The notes beneath the pieces are model-generated. The model saw only the letters and a program-made list of their open reading frames with translations, was not told where the DNA came from and searched no databases. Below are positions 41,787 through 49,705 of a stretch of DNA of 64,000 bases, one piece after another. The translations under genes were made by a program, and so were the position numbers. Position 1 is the first letter of the stretch, and the number at the start of each line of letters is the position of its first letter. Source of the DNA: Bog-950 sp035299425 (GTDB lineage Bacteria > Bacteroidota > Bacteroidia > Chitinophagales > LD1); the NCBI GenBank assembly GCA_035299425.1, contig DATGWP010000160.1, positions 1-64,000 of the forward strand, read 5' to 3'.

Positions 41787-43904
41787 TTATTGTTCAACTG
41801 CGCTGCTGCGAACTTTACCTGAGTTTTTAGCAATTACTGCGTTAGCAACGTTTTCAGGCGCTGGCTGGAAACTGTGAAACTCCATGGTAGAAGTTGCACG
41901 GCCCGAAGTAAGCGTTCTCAACTGAGTAACGTATCCGAACATTTCGCTCAATGGCACCTTAGCTTTTACTACCTGTGCATTTACCTTAGCTTCCATACCC
42001 TCTAACAAGCCACGACGACGGTTAAGGTCACCTACCACATCACCGGTGTTCTCATCAGGTGTAATAACTTCTACCTTCATGATTGGCTCAAGCAATACCG
42101 GCTTACAGTTTTTAGCTGCAGTACGGAAAGCAAGCTTAGCGCACAATTCGAAAGACAGGGCATCGGAGTCAACTGCGTGGAATGAACCATCGAACAGACG
42201 AACCTTTAAGCTATCTAATTCGTAGCCGGCCAATACACCCGTTTTCATAGCTTCTTTAAAGCCTTTCTCTACAGGTGGGATGAACTCACGAGGAATTGCA
42301 CCACCGAATACATCATTGATAAACTGTAATCCTATAGTACCTTCATCGGCAGGTCCGATTTCGATTTTGATATCGGCGAACTTACCACGACCACCCGTTT
42401 GTTTCTTATACGACTCGCGGTGCTCGATAGTTTTAGTTAAGCGCTCTTTGTAGTTAACCTGAGGTGCACCCTGGTTACATTCTACGTTGAATTCGCGACG
42501 CAGACGATCTACAAGGATTTCAAGGTGAAGCTCACCCATACCTGCAATAATCGTTTGGCCGGTTTGCTCATCGAAAGACACCTTGAATGTAGGATCCTCT
42601 TCAGCAAGCTTACCTAGACTCATACCCAATTTATCTAAATCCTTCTGTGCCTTAGGCTCGATAGCCAATGATATAACCGGCTCAGGGAATTTCATACTTT
42701 CTAACACAACCGGGTTCTTCTCTTCGCAAAGTGTATCGCCGGTGCGGATATCTTTAAAACCTACCGCTGCTGCAATATCGCCAGCCTCAACACGGTCAAC
42801 CGGGTTTTGTTTATTGGCGTGCATCTGGAACAGACGAGAGATACGCTCTTTCTTTCCGGTGCGGGTGTTTAATATGTAAGAACCGGCATCAAGCCCGCCC
42901 TGGTAAACCCGGAAGTATGCCAAACGGCCTACATAAGGATCGGTAGCGATTTTGAACGCCAATGCACAGAAAGGTGCATCAGTATCAGGGTGAATTTCGA
43001 TTTCTGCTTCGGTATCAGGGTTGGTAGCCTTAATGTTTGGCTTATCCTGAGGTGAAGGAAGAATAGCGCAAACTGCATCCAATACAGCCTGAACACCTTT
43101 ATTTTTGAAAGCCGAACCGCAATACATAGGAACTACCTTTTGGGCAATTACAGCCTTACGAACCGCAGCGCGGATTTCTTCAGGAGATATTGAGTTAGGA
43201 TCGGCAAAGTACTTTTCCATTAGCATGTCGTCGAACTCGGCAACCTGCTCTAACATTTTTTCGCGGTAGTTTTTTACTTCTTCTACCAGGTCATCAGGTA
43301 TTGGAACAATGGTAGAGGTCATACCTCTGTCATCTTCGTTCCATATCATAGCTTCGTTGGTAATCAAATCAACTACACCTTTAAAGTTCTCTTCGTTACC
43401 AATAGGAATTTGCATTACCATAGGTGTAGAGCCCAACATGGTATTAACCTGGGTAACTACGTTGAAGAAATCGGCACCCTGACGGTCCATTTTATTTACA
43501 AAACCCAAACGGGCAACACCGTAGTTATCGGCCAGGCGCCAGTTAGTTTCTGATTGAGGTTCAACACCATCCACCGCAGAGAAAAGGAATACCAAACCAT
43601 CCAATACACGCAATGAGCGGTTAACTTCTACTGTGAAGTCAACGTGTCCCGGAGTATCGATGATGTTGATGTCATATTTCTTGTTCTTCCATGTCCAGGC
43701 GCAACGGGTAGCAGCCGAAGTGATGGTGATACCACGCTCCTGCTCTTGCTCCATCCAGTCCATAGTAGCCGCACCTTCGTGTACTTCACCTATTTTGTAG
43801 TTTACACCGGTGTAATACAAAATACGCTCGGTAGTAGTTGTTTTACCGGCGTCGATGTGGGCAGCAATTCCAATATTTCTTGTATAACTAAGATCTTTTC
43901 CCAT
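41787..43904 (-). CDS. fusA: Elongation factor G
   Basis: 705 aa, usual length. The G domain has the P-loop AHIDAGKTTTTERILYYTG, switch I RGITITSA, IDTPGHVDFTVEV and NKMDRQGAD; domains II-V follow (GDIAAAVGFKDIRTGDTL, GGRGKFADIKIEIG, RRRGLLEGMEAK). It catalyses ribosome translocation. Follows rpsG with a hairpin between. Confidence 0.98.
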   Translation of the reverse strand: MGKDLSYTRNIGIAAHIDAGKTTTTERILYYTGVNYKIGEVHEGAATMDWMEQEQERGITITSAATRCAWTWKNKKYDINIIDTPGHVDFTVEVNRSLRVLDGLVFLFSAVDGVEPQSETNWRLADNYGVARLGFVNKMDRQGADFFNVVTQVNTMLGSTPMVMQIPIGNEENFKGVVDLITNEAMIWNEDDRGMTSTIVPIPDDLVEEVKNYREKMLEQVAEFDDMLMEKYFADPNSISPEEIRAAVRKAVIAQKVVPMYCGSAFKNKGVQAVLDAVCAILPSPQDKPNIKATNPDTEAEIEIHPDTDAPFCALAFKIATDPYVGRLAYFRVYQGGLDAGSYILNTRTGKKERISRLFQMHANKQNPVDRVEAGDIAAAVGFKDIRTGDTLCEEKNPVVLESMKFPEPVISLAIEPKAQKDLDKLGMSLGKLAEEDPTFKVSFDEQTGQTIIAGMGELHLEILVDRLRREFNVECNQGAPQVNYKERLTKTIEHRESYKKQTGGRGKFADIKIEIGPADEGTIGLQFINDVFGGAIPREFIPPVEKGFKEAMKTGVLAGYELDSLKVRLFDGSFHAVDSDALSFELCAKLAFRTAAKNCKPVLLEPIMKVEVITPDENTGDVVGDLNRRRGLLEGMEAKVNAQVVKAKVPLSEMFGYVTQLRTLTSGRATSTMEFHSFQPAPENVANAVIAKNSGKVRSSAVEQ

Positions 43905-43942
43905 TTTGTTTTTAGTGTCCTCTGTTTATTATTTTTATTAAA

Positions 43943-43964
43943 AGTCCCCGCCGGGGCGGGGATT
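43943..43964 (-). other. GC-rich hairpin between rpsG and fusA
   Basis: TCCCCGCC (43945-43952), GG, GGCGGGGA (43955-43962). On the minus strand CTTTTAATAAAAATAATAAA follows, so it resembles a leaky terminator or a processing site that could set fusA expression apart from rpsL-rpsG. Confidence 0.45.
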
Positions 43965-43970
43965 TATTAT

Positions 43971-44438
43971 TTAGAACTTGAAGTGAGCGAAAGCCTTGTT
44001 AGCCTCGGCCATTTTGTGTGTATCTTCTTTCTTTTTGAAAGCACCACCTTCACCTTTAGAACCTGCGATAATTTCAGAAGCAAGCTTATCGGCCATGCTC
44101 TTACCGTTTCTATCGCGGCTGTATTGTATAATCCACTTCATAGCAACAGAAGCTTTGCGATCGCCGCGAACTTCGGTAGGTATCTGGAAGTTGGCACCAC
44201 CAATACGGCGGGTTTTAACCTCTACAGAAGGGCCGATGTTCTGGATAGACTTCTTCCAAACATCCATTCCTGGCTCTTTGGTTCTTTCCTCGATCAAATC
44301 AAGTGCACCATAGAATATGCTATAGGCTACTGATTTCTTTCCTTCGTACATTAAACGGTTAACAAACTGTGTAACCATTACATCACCGAATTTAGGATCT
44401 GGCTGAACGTAACGTTTCGGAGCTTTCTTTTTTCTCAT
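43971..44438 (-). CDS. rpsG: 30S ribosomal protein S7
   Basis: 155 aa. MRKKKAPKRYVQPDPKFGDV, VTQFVNRLMYEGKKSVAY, AFHKVRRIGG-like region (RRIGGANFQIPTEV) and KREDTHKMAEANKAFAHF-like end. Primary 16S binder and likely feedback regulator. 32 nt after rpsL. Confidence 0.98.
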   Translation of the reverse strand: MRKKKAPKRYVQPDPKFGDVMVTQFVNRLMYEGKKSVAYSIFYGALDLIEERTKEPGMDVWKKSIQNIGPSVEVKTRRIGGANFQIPTEVRGDRKASVAMKWIIQYSRDRNGKSMADKLASEIIAGSKGEGGAFKKKEDTHKMAEANKAFAHFKF

Positions 44439-44470
44439 TGCTTTAAGTTTCTATTTACTTATTTATCTTA

Positions 44471-44875
44471 TTATTTTTTCTTGGCAGGGGCAGCTACTGC
44501 ACCGGCTTTAGGTCTCTTAGTACCGTATTTAGAGCGGCTCTTCTTTCTGTTTTCTACACCTGCGGTATCTAATGAACCACGCACGATGTGATAACGAACA
44601 CCCGGAAGATCCTTAACACGACCACCGCGGATTAGTACGATAGAGTGCTCTTGCAGGTTGTGGCCTTCGCCCGGTATGTAGGCGATGATTTCTACTGCGT
44701 TTGTCAAACGAACCTTAGCTACTTTACGTAGGGCTGAGTTAGGTTTTTTAGGCGTAGTAGTGTAAACGCGGGTACAAACTCCACGCTTTTGAGGACAAGA
44801 ATCTAACGCACGGCTTTTAGACTTCGCACGGATGATTGAACGTGATTTTCTTACTAACTGTTGAATTGTTGGCAT
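44471..44875 (-). CDS. rpsL: 30S ribosomal protein S12
   Basis: 134 aa. PTIQQLVRKSRSIIRAKSKS, LDSCPQKRGVCTRVYTTTPKKPNSALRKVA (here CPQKRGVCTRVYT), YIPGEGHNLQEHS and DLPGVRYHIVRG. The Lys in TPKKPNSA (streptomycin site) is present. First gene of the operon; promoter 30 nt upstream. Confidence 0.98.
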   Translation of the reverse strand: MPTIQQLVRKSRSIIRAKSKSRALDSCPQKRGVCTRVYTTTPKKPNSALRKVAKVRLTNAVEIIAYIPGEGHNLQEHSIVLIRGGRVKDLPGVRYHIVRGSLDTAGVENRKKSRSKYGTKRPKAGAVAAPAKKK

Positions 44876-44898
44876 TTCGCTCTTTTATTTTGGGACGG

Positions 44899-44928
44899 CA
44901 AAAGTAGTTTTATATTTCTAATTTCAAA
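44899..44928 (-). promoter_or_regulatory. Promoter of rpsL-rpsG-fusA-rpsJ-rplC
   Basis: On the minus strand TTTG (44925-44928), 18 nt, then TACTTTTG (44899-44906). The transcript would start near 44895, 20 nt before the rpsL ATG. Confidence 0.75.
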
Positions 44929-45069
44929 ATTGGTTTGGAGGTAATTTGCAGGGTTTTCTGAATGGAGCGCAATTAAATAAGAATTGGGAGCCTCTATGTA
45001 AAGTTTAAAAGACATTCTTGCACGAAATGGGGTCTTAAAAGAGGGAATTATTGCCTTTTCGTTCTGCTT

Positions 45070-45284
45070 TTACTTTTTTGGCTTGACCCAAAAAAGTAAC
45101 AAAAAAGGTCAAGGCTGTGTGACTTTTGGCTAAAAATCATTCCGTAAACCTAAACTGCGTGAACTTGTGGCGCGTGGAAAACCTGGTAGAACAAATGAAG
45201 CTGGCGCCGCGCCACTTCGAACAGCACGCAGTTTTTAACGGTTTACTTCATGATTTTTTTAACGCCAAAATTCACAAGGCCTTT
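45070..45284. repeat. Long-hairpin dispersed element, copy 2
   Basis: First stem TTACTTTTTTGG (45070-45081) and CCAAAAAAGTAA (45088-45099). Second, longer imperfect palindrome 45111-45284. Identity with copy 1 is high in the arms and in the block GGCGCCGCGCCACTTCGAACA. The pair A36263-T36331 of copy 1 is G45159-C45227 here, a compensatory change. In this copy the inner stem GTGGCGCG/CGCGCCAC is perfect. Confidence 0.8.
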
Positions 45285-45327
45285 CCAAATAACCCGAGAA
45301 TATTCCGGATTTATGCCTTAGATAAAA

Positions 45328-45420
45328 CCGTTGGTTGAAACCAACGGCACCTTGATAAAAGGAATAAATACTTCTATTTGATAACGGACTAAAGTCCGCT
45401 AATACATTTAGGTCAGACCT
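45328..45420. repeat. Row of three micro-palindromes
   Basis: CCGTTGGTT/AACCAACGG (45328-45347), CGGACT-aa-AGTCCG (45385-45398) and AGGTC-a-GACCT (45410-45420). No gene overlaps them. This resembles small intergenic palindromes dispersed in other genomes of this phylum; it ends 10 nt before the CPCC gene stop. Confidence 0.5.
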
Positions 45421-45430
45421 TGGGGTGCGC

Positions 45431-45868
45431 CTATTTGTAAATCGCCCTTAACAAAGCAGAAGCTTCTTTCAGCAGTTTTTTCCGCTCCTTTATAGTGGTA
45501 GCAGTCATTGCAAGGTTATATTTTTCAATTACCTGCTTTTTCAATTCTGCTTTTTTAATTCCATTTTCAAACCCAGGGCTATCCGATGGTCGGTAGCTGA
45601 TTAAATACTGACAAAAATTCGCTCTGGCCTCGGTTAAAGAGTAATCATGATTAGGCCCGCCCAGTACTTTGTCGGCATTGTGGTCGTCTTGCCCATCATC
45701 TTCCCAATAGCACATTAGGCATATATTCCAGCCCTGCCTTTCGGTTAATGTCGGCAGGTAACAACACGGGCACAGAAAATACTTATCGAAGGCTTTAAAG
45801 GTTTGTTGCTGCGCTCCCTCTAATTCTTTTACGTAAAAATTAAACCAATCTTGATTAGGCTTCTTCAT
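45431..45868 (-). CDS. CPCC-family cysteine-rich protein
   Basis: 145 aa. FLCPCCYLPTLTERQGWNIC, then CYWEDDGQDDHNAD and the GGPNHDYSLTEARANF end of the CPCC domain (PF14206), a likely zinc-ribbon pair (CPCC...CxxC). N-terminal residues precede the domain and about 40 residues follow as a helix. Proteins of this kind are often found as immunity/antitoxin or toxin-associated partners in other bacteria, but here the neighbour is a recombinase, so the role is open. It overlaps no gene; 4 nt from xerC-like stop. Confidence 0.75.
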   Translation of the reverse strand: MKKPNQDWFNFYVKELEGAQQQTFKAFDKYFLCPCCYLPTLTERQGWNICLMCYWEDDGQDDHNADKVLGGPNHDYSLTEARANFCQYLISYRPSDSPGFENGIKKAELKKQVIEKYNLAMTATTIKERKKLLKEASALLRAIYK

Positions 45869-45872
45869 TGTA

Positions 45873-46757
45873 TTACGCCTTTGGGTGCGCCTGCTTGTAA
45901 ATGTTTTTGAGCTTATCTATAGTATTGTGGGTGTAAACCTGGGTGGCGGCGAGGCTGGCATGGCCGAGGAGTTCTTTTACGGCGTTGATGTCGGCGCCGT
46001 TGTTCATTAAGTGGGTGGCGAAGGTGTGGCGAAGGGTGTGGGGGCTGCGTTTATCCACGGTGGTAACCAGGTCGAGGTATTTTTTAACAACCTTGTAAAC
46101 GGTAGGGGCATCCAGCTTTTTGCCTTTGGGGCTTACAATAAGGTAGCTGCCCTCCTGCCCTGCCACGGCCTGCCTTTTAATTTCAATAAACTCCTTTATA
46201 GTAGTAGTAAGCCGGTTGTGCACGGGTATAATGCGCTCTTTGTTGCCCTTGCCCAGCACTTTTATTTGCGAGTTGTAGCTGTCGAAGTCGGTTTCTTTCA
46301 GGTTCATGAGCTCGCTGCGGCGCATGCCGGTGCCGTAGAGCAGCTCTATAATAATGCGGTCCCGGGCACCTTCGTAGCCTTCGGGGAACTCAATCTGGCT
46401 CAAGAGCTTTTCTATGCCCGGCTGTTCTACAAATACAGGCAGCCTTTTGCTGGTTTTAGGTGTTTGCACCTTGGCCAGCGGGTTTTTCTTCAATTCGCCT
46501 TTGCGCATCAAAAACTTATAGAACGATTGCAGGGCCGATACCTTGCGGTTGATAGTGCGCGGGGTAATCTTTTGCTCCATCATGCTCACCATCCAGTTGC
46601 GGATATCTATATGACTGGCCTGGGGCACTTCTTTTTCGTAGTCTTTAAGAAAGGCGGTGAACTGTAGCAAATCATTAGTGTACGACTCGAGCGTGTGCGG
46701 CGAGCTACGCTTTTCGTATTGCATGAAGTTGAGAAAGGATTGGATTTGCGCGTTCAT
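45873..46757 (-). CDS. Tyrosine recombinase, XerC/XerD-like
   Basis: 294 aa, usual length. N-terminal SAM-like domain (FLNFMQYEKRSSPHTLESY), then the catalytic domain with Arg in YGTGMRRSEL, Lys in KVLGKGNKERIIPV, HTLRHTFATHLM (His-x-x-Arg), GHASLAATQVYTH (nucleophile Tyr). All catalytic residues are intact. It resembles the chromosome-dimer-resolution Xer proteins more than phage integrases. No dif-like site was found near it. Confidence 0.88.
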   Translation of the reverse strand: MNAQIQSFLNFMQYEKRSSPHTLESYTNDLLQFTAFLKDYEKEVPQASHIDIRNWMVSMMEQKITPRTINRKVSALQSFYKFLMRKGELKKNPLAKVQTPKTSKRLPVFVEQPGIEKLLSQIEFPEGYEGARDRIIIELLYGTGMRRSELMNLKETDFDSYNSQIKVLGKGNKERIIPVHNRLTTTIKEFIEIKRQAVAGQEGSYLIVSPKGKKLDAPTVYKVVKKYLDLVTTVDKRSPHTLRHTFATHLMNNGADINAVKELLGHASLAATQVYTHNTIDKLKNIYKQAHPKA

Positions 46758-46760
46758 TGG

Positions 46761-46944
46761 TCTGAACTATGATTTTTATGATTAGCTGATTAATGCCATG
46801 ATTAATACAGAAATACAATTGTCTGAATCAGGATTTACAGGATGAAAGGATTGAATACAGATGAATACAGAATACATTTTTTACCACATAGGAACATAGA
46901 ATACAGTAATTACAAGATTAATCCAAAAGACAACAGAAGAATGC
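46761..46944. repeat. Diverged intergenic repeat, copy A
   Basis: Words CTGAACTATGATTTTTATG, GATTAATGCCATGATTAATA and ACCACATAGGAACATAGAAT recur, with changes, at 47911-48036 in the same order. Copy A carries an extra block (CTGAATCAGGATTTACAGGA and after, around 46823-46880). The rest of the gap to 47031 shows nothing. Confidence 0.5.
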
Positions 46945-47031
46945 AAGAAGAAACAACCATTACAAAGTAACAACGCTTAGCCGGGATATTTATGATGGCT
47001 TGTGAACAGGGAAGCGCGAGCGACTAATAAA

Positions 47032-47907
47032 CTATTCTATCAACTTGTAATTTCTATACTCCCCTACCGATATGCCGAAAGTATTTTCTATCCACCGGCG
47101 GAGGCGATATTTGAGTTTCATTTTGCTTTTGGTGGTATCGAAGTCGAAAGTCCAGTTTTGTTTAGCGATGCGGGGCTGTATTATTGCAGGGTGGGTGCCT
47201 TCAAATTTCTTTAGTGAATCTATAATGCCGTAGTCGTATTCGGTGGCCTTCACTACGTTTTGTTCTACCCAGGTATCATCGTGCCATAGCTTGTGGAAGT
47301 TCTCTTGCTTGCGCTGCTGGGCCTGCGGGTCTTTTACCCAGCCGTAGTGGTAAACAAATGCATCGATTTGTTTTACGTTAAGCTTCTCTCCCGCCCCTTT
47401 TCTAAAACCCTGTGCATCGCCGTGGCTATATATATTGGTGCGCTTGCGCACTATGCGTATCTCTTTGCGGTACCAGTTATACGCATCGGCGGTGTAGTTG
47501 TACGCGCCATAAAAGTGCAGGTAGTTGAACAACAGGCCATCTACGGCTTTATTGTCTTTATGCTGTAGCATAGCAGCGCGGATGTTATCGTGGTATTTTT
47601 CGTGCACTACTTCATCGGCCTGTATGTAAAAGGCCCAATCGGTATCGGGCGCTATGTGGGCAAATGCTTTGTCGGTTTCTATAGCTAATACTTTGCCGCC
47701 CTGACGCAGGTTATCGTCCCATACGGTTTGCACAATCTTTATTTTGGGGGAGTTGATGCTCTGTATCAGGGCCAGGGTATCATCTTCGCTATTGCCTACG
47801 GATACAATAAACTCATCGCAGAGGGGCAGTATAGAAAGTATGGCTTCTACAACGGGGTAGTCGTATTTGAGGGCGTTGCGCACTATGGTGAAGCCAGATA
47901 CTTTCAT
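47032..47907 (-). CDS. Family 2 glycosyltransferase
   Basis: 291 aa. GT-A fold: MKVSGFTIVRNALKYDYPVV start, FIVSVGNSEDDTLALIQ nucleotide-binding part and the D-x-D-like region FYIQADEVVHEKY (residues about 92-104). C-terminal helices with a basic end (LRRWIENTFGIS). It resembles enzymes that add sugars to surface polymers or glycans. It stands alone between two diverged repeats, away from the other glycosyltransferases at 55-63 kb. Confidence 0.8.
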   Translation of the reverse strand: MKVSGFTIVRNALKYDYPVVEAILSILPLCDEFIVSVGNSEDDTLALIQSINSPKIKIVQTVWDDNLRQGGKVLAIETDKAFAHIAPDTDWAFYIQADEVVHEKYHDNIRAAMLQHKDNKAVDGLLFNYLHFYGAYNYTADAYNWYRKEIRIVRKRTNIYSHGDAQGFRKGAGEKLNVKQIDAFVYHYGWVKDPQAQQRKQENFHKLWHDDTWVEQNVVKATEYDYGIIDSLKKFEGTHPAIIQPRIAKQNWTFDFDTTKSKMKLKYRLRRWIENTFGISVGEYRNYKLIE

Positions 47908-47910
47908 GGT

Positions 47911-48036
47911 CTTAAACTATGATCTGTATGATTTACTGATTAATACATGATAAATACAGAAATGCACTTGACTAACCACATAGGCATATAGAATACAATA
48001 ACAACAAGGTTAATACAAAGCGAACAGAAGAATACA
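47911..48036. repeat. Diverged intergenic repeat, copy B
   Basis: See the copy at 46761-46944. Here the common words run CTTAAACTATGATCTGTATG, GATTAATACATGATAAATA and ACCACATAGGCATATAGAAT, followed by ATACAAAGCGAACAGAAGAA. Confidence 0.5.
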
Positions 48037-48093
48037 TTGCCCGGGCAAAATTTGCTATGCTAATATCGATTTATTAAAGGACGGATATTGCAT

Positions 48094-48138
48094 TACAAAA
48101 AGCAAAACCTCACCCCGACTAAACGGAATGAGGTTTTG
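48094..48138 (-). terminator. Terminator of rpsU
   Basis: CAAAACCTCA (48103-48112) pairs with TGAGGTTTTG (48129-48138), 10 bp; on the minus strand CTTTTTG follows. Confidence 0.8.
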
Positions 48139-48162
48139 GTATATAAAAAGGCCAAAAGGATA

Positions 48163-48357
48163 CTATCCTTCCAGTTCTCTTCTTAAGTTTTGGATATAAC
48201 CGGCTTTCAGTACGGTTTGACGGCGTACGATGCTTGGTTTGGTGAAAGTCTGACGCTCACGCAATTGACGTAAAATACCAGCTTTTTCGAATTTCTTCTT
48301 GTACTTCTTAAGTGCTCTGTCAATTGATTCCGACTCTCTTGCGTCTATTATTAGCAT
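48163..48357 (-). CDS. rpsU: 30S ribosomal protein S21
   Basis: 64 aa from the ATG at 48357. MLIIDARESESIDRALKKYK, FEKAGILRQLRERQTFTKPS and RRQTVLKAGYIQNLRRELEG. In this phylum S21 can bind the anti-Shine-Dalgarno end of 16S rRNA, which fits the SD-poor starts here; that link is family knowledge. Own promoter overlapping the end of the acyl-CoA dehydrogenase gene. Confidence 0.97.
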   Translation of the reverse strand: MLIIDARESESIDRALKKYKKKFEKAGILRQLRERQTFTKPSIVRRQTVLKAGYIQNLRRELEG

Positions 48358-48379
48358 GTGTTGTAAAAATTTTGGACGG

Positions 48380-48410
48380 CAAAAATAAAAACTCCTTTCT
48401 AAAAACCAAA
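48380..48410 (-). promoter_or_regulatory. Promoter of rpsU
   Basis: On the minus strand TTTG (48407-48410), exactly 19 nt, then TATTTTTG (48380-48387). It touches the stop of the preceding gene (48411). Confidence 0.75.
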
Positions 48411-49568
48411 CTAAATATTTCCTTTCATTATTTCCCGGCTGATAACCAGCTTTTGAATTTCGCTGGTGCCCTCGCCTATGGTGCAAAGTTTAGAATCACG
48501 ATAGAATTTCTCTACCGGGAAATCTTTGGTATATCCGTAGCCACCAAATATTTGCACAGCATCGGTAGATACCTGAACGGCTACCTCTGAGGTGTAATAT
48601 TTAGCAAAGGCAGATTCTTTGGTCATTTTCTTTCCTTCGTTTTTAAGGTAAGCAGCCTGCATGGTTAACAGTTCGCCTGCCTCAATTTTAGTAGCCATAT
48701 CTGCCAGTTTAAAGGCAATAGCCTGGAAATTAGCGATTGGCTGACCAAACTGCTCGCGCTCTTTGGCATACTTTACAGCAGCTTCGTAAGCGCCTTTGGC
48801 AATACCTAAGCCGAGGGCCGCGATAGAAATACGGCCACCATCTAATATTTGCATAGCCTGCTGAAAACCGGTGCCGATTTTAGATTCGCCACCTACTACG
48901 TTTTCATCGGGCACAAAGCAATCTTCGAAAATTACTTCGGCTGTTTCGCTTGCGCGCATGCCCAGTTTGTTTTCTTTTTTACCAGCCTTAAGACCTTTGG
49001 TACCTCTTTCTATAATAAAGGCAGTCATACCTTTGGTATCTAATAGTTCGCCGGTGCGCACAATGGCTAGAACCACATCGCCGGTAGCGCCGTGGGTAAT
49101 CCAGTTTTTGTTGCCGTTAAGCACCCAGCCGCCGTCAACTTTCTTGGCGGTAACTTTCATACGCATAGCATCTGAACCCGTATTGGCTTCGGTTAATGCC
49201 CATGCACCAATCCATTCGCCGGTAGCCAGCTTAGGAAGGTATTTTTTCTTTTGCTCCTCGGTGCCGTGGTAGTAAATGTGACCGGTGCAAAGCGAATTGT
49301 GTGCTGCTACCGAAAGACCGATACTACCGCAAACTTTGGCGATTTCTGAAACTACAGTTACGTATTCGAAGTAGCTAAGGCCCGAGCCGCTGTATTTTTC
49401 AGGCACATATACGCCCAGAAAACCAAGTTCGCCCATTTTATGGAAAAGGTCGCGCGGAAAAGTTTGCGCCTCATCCCAAAGCATGATGTTTGGGCGGATT
49501 TCTTTTTCGGCAAAATCTTTAATGGTTTGCGCAATCATTATCTGATTTTCGCTGTATTCAAAGTTCAT
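48411..49568 (-). CDS. Acyl-CoA dehydrogenase
   Basis: 385 aa from the ATG at 49568; an in-frame ATG at 49607 would add 13 residues. FAD enzyme with the order of the family: N-terminal helices, ALTEANTGSDAMRMKVTA (FAD/substrate), QFGQPIANFQAI and the catalytic Glu in LCTIGEGTSEIQKLVIS. It oxidises acyl-CoA (probably short or medium chain) in fatty-acid or amino-acid breakdown; substrate unsettled. No etfAB nearby. Confidence 0.9.
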   Translation of the reverse strand: MNFEYSENQIMIAQTIKDFAEKEIRPNIMLWDEAQTFPRDLFHKMGELGFLGVYVPEKYSGSGLSYFEYVTVVSEIAKVCGSIGLSVAAHNSLCTGHIYYHGTEEQKKKYLPKLATGEWIGAWALTEANTGSDAMRMKVTAKKVDGGWVLNGNKNWITHGATGDVVLAIVRTGELLDTKGMTAFIIERGTKGLKAGKKENKLGMRASETAEVIFEDCFVPDENVVGGESKIGTGFQQAMQILDGGRISIAALGLGIAKGAYEAAVKYAKEREQFGQPIANFQAIAFKLADMATKIEAGELLTMQAAYLKNEGKKMTKESAFAKYYTSEVAVQVSTDAVQIFGGYGYTKDFPVEKFYRDSKLCTIGEGTSEIQKLVISREIMKGNI

Positions 49569-49705
49569 TCCTGTGCTTGTAGTTTGGTTGGTAGCCGATG
49601 CGCCCATATAGCTGTTGTTTTTATTCTGTTTGTTGTGAGCAAAATGAGGGTGCGAATATAGGAAAAATAGTGCACCCGCGCTATAGGGCGTGAAACCACC
49701 ACCCC

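Noticed and set aside
43644..44333. 229-codon plus-strand frame over fusA and rpsG
   Set aside because: Antisense to two essential, fully conserved genes.
46011..46667. 218-codon open frame antisense to the recombinase
   Set aside because: The recombinase on the minus strand has all catalytic motifs; the antisense frame has none and follows from its codon bias.
46758..48162. CRISPR array formed by the repeated A/T-rich words
   Set aside because: Only two diverged copies 1.1 kb apart with a gene between.
48358..48486. N-terminal extension of S21 to an upstream ATG
   Set aside because: It would cover the rpsU promoter and add 43 residues absent from the 64-aa S21 family.
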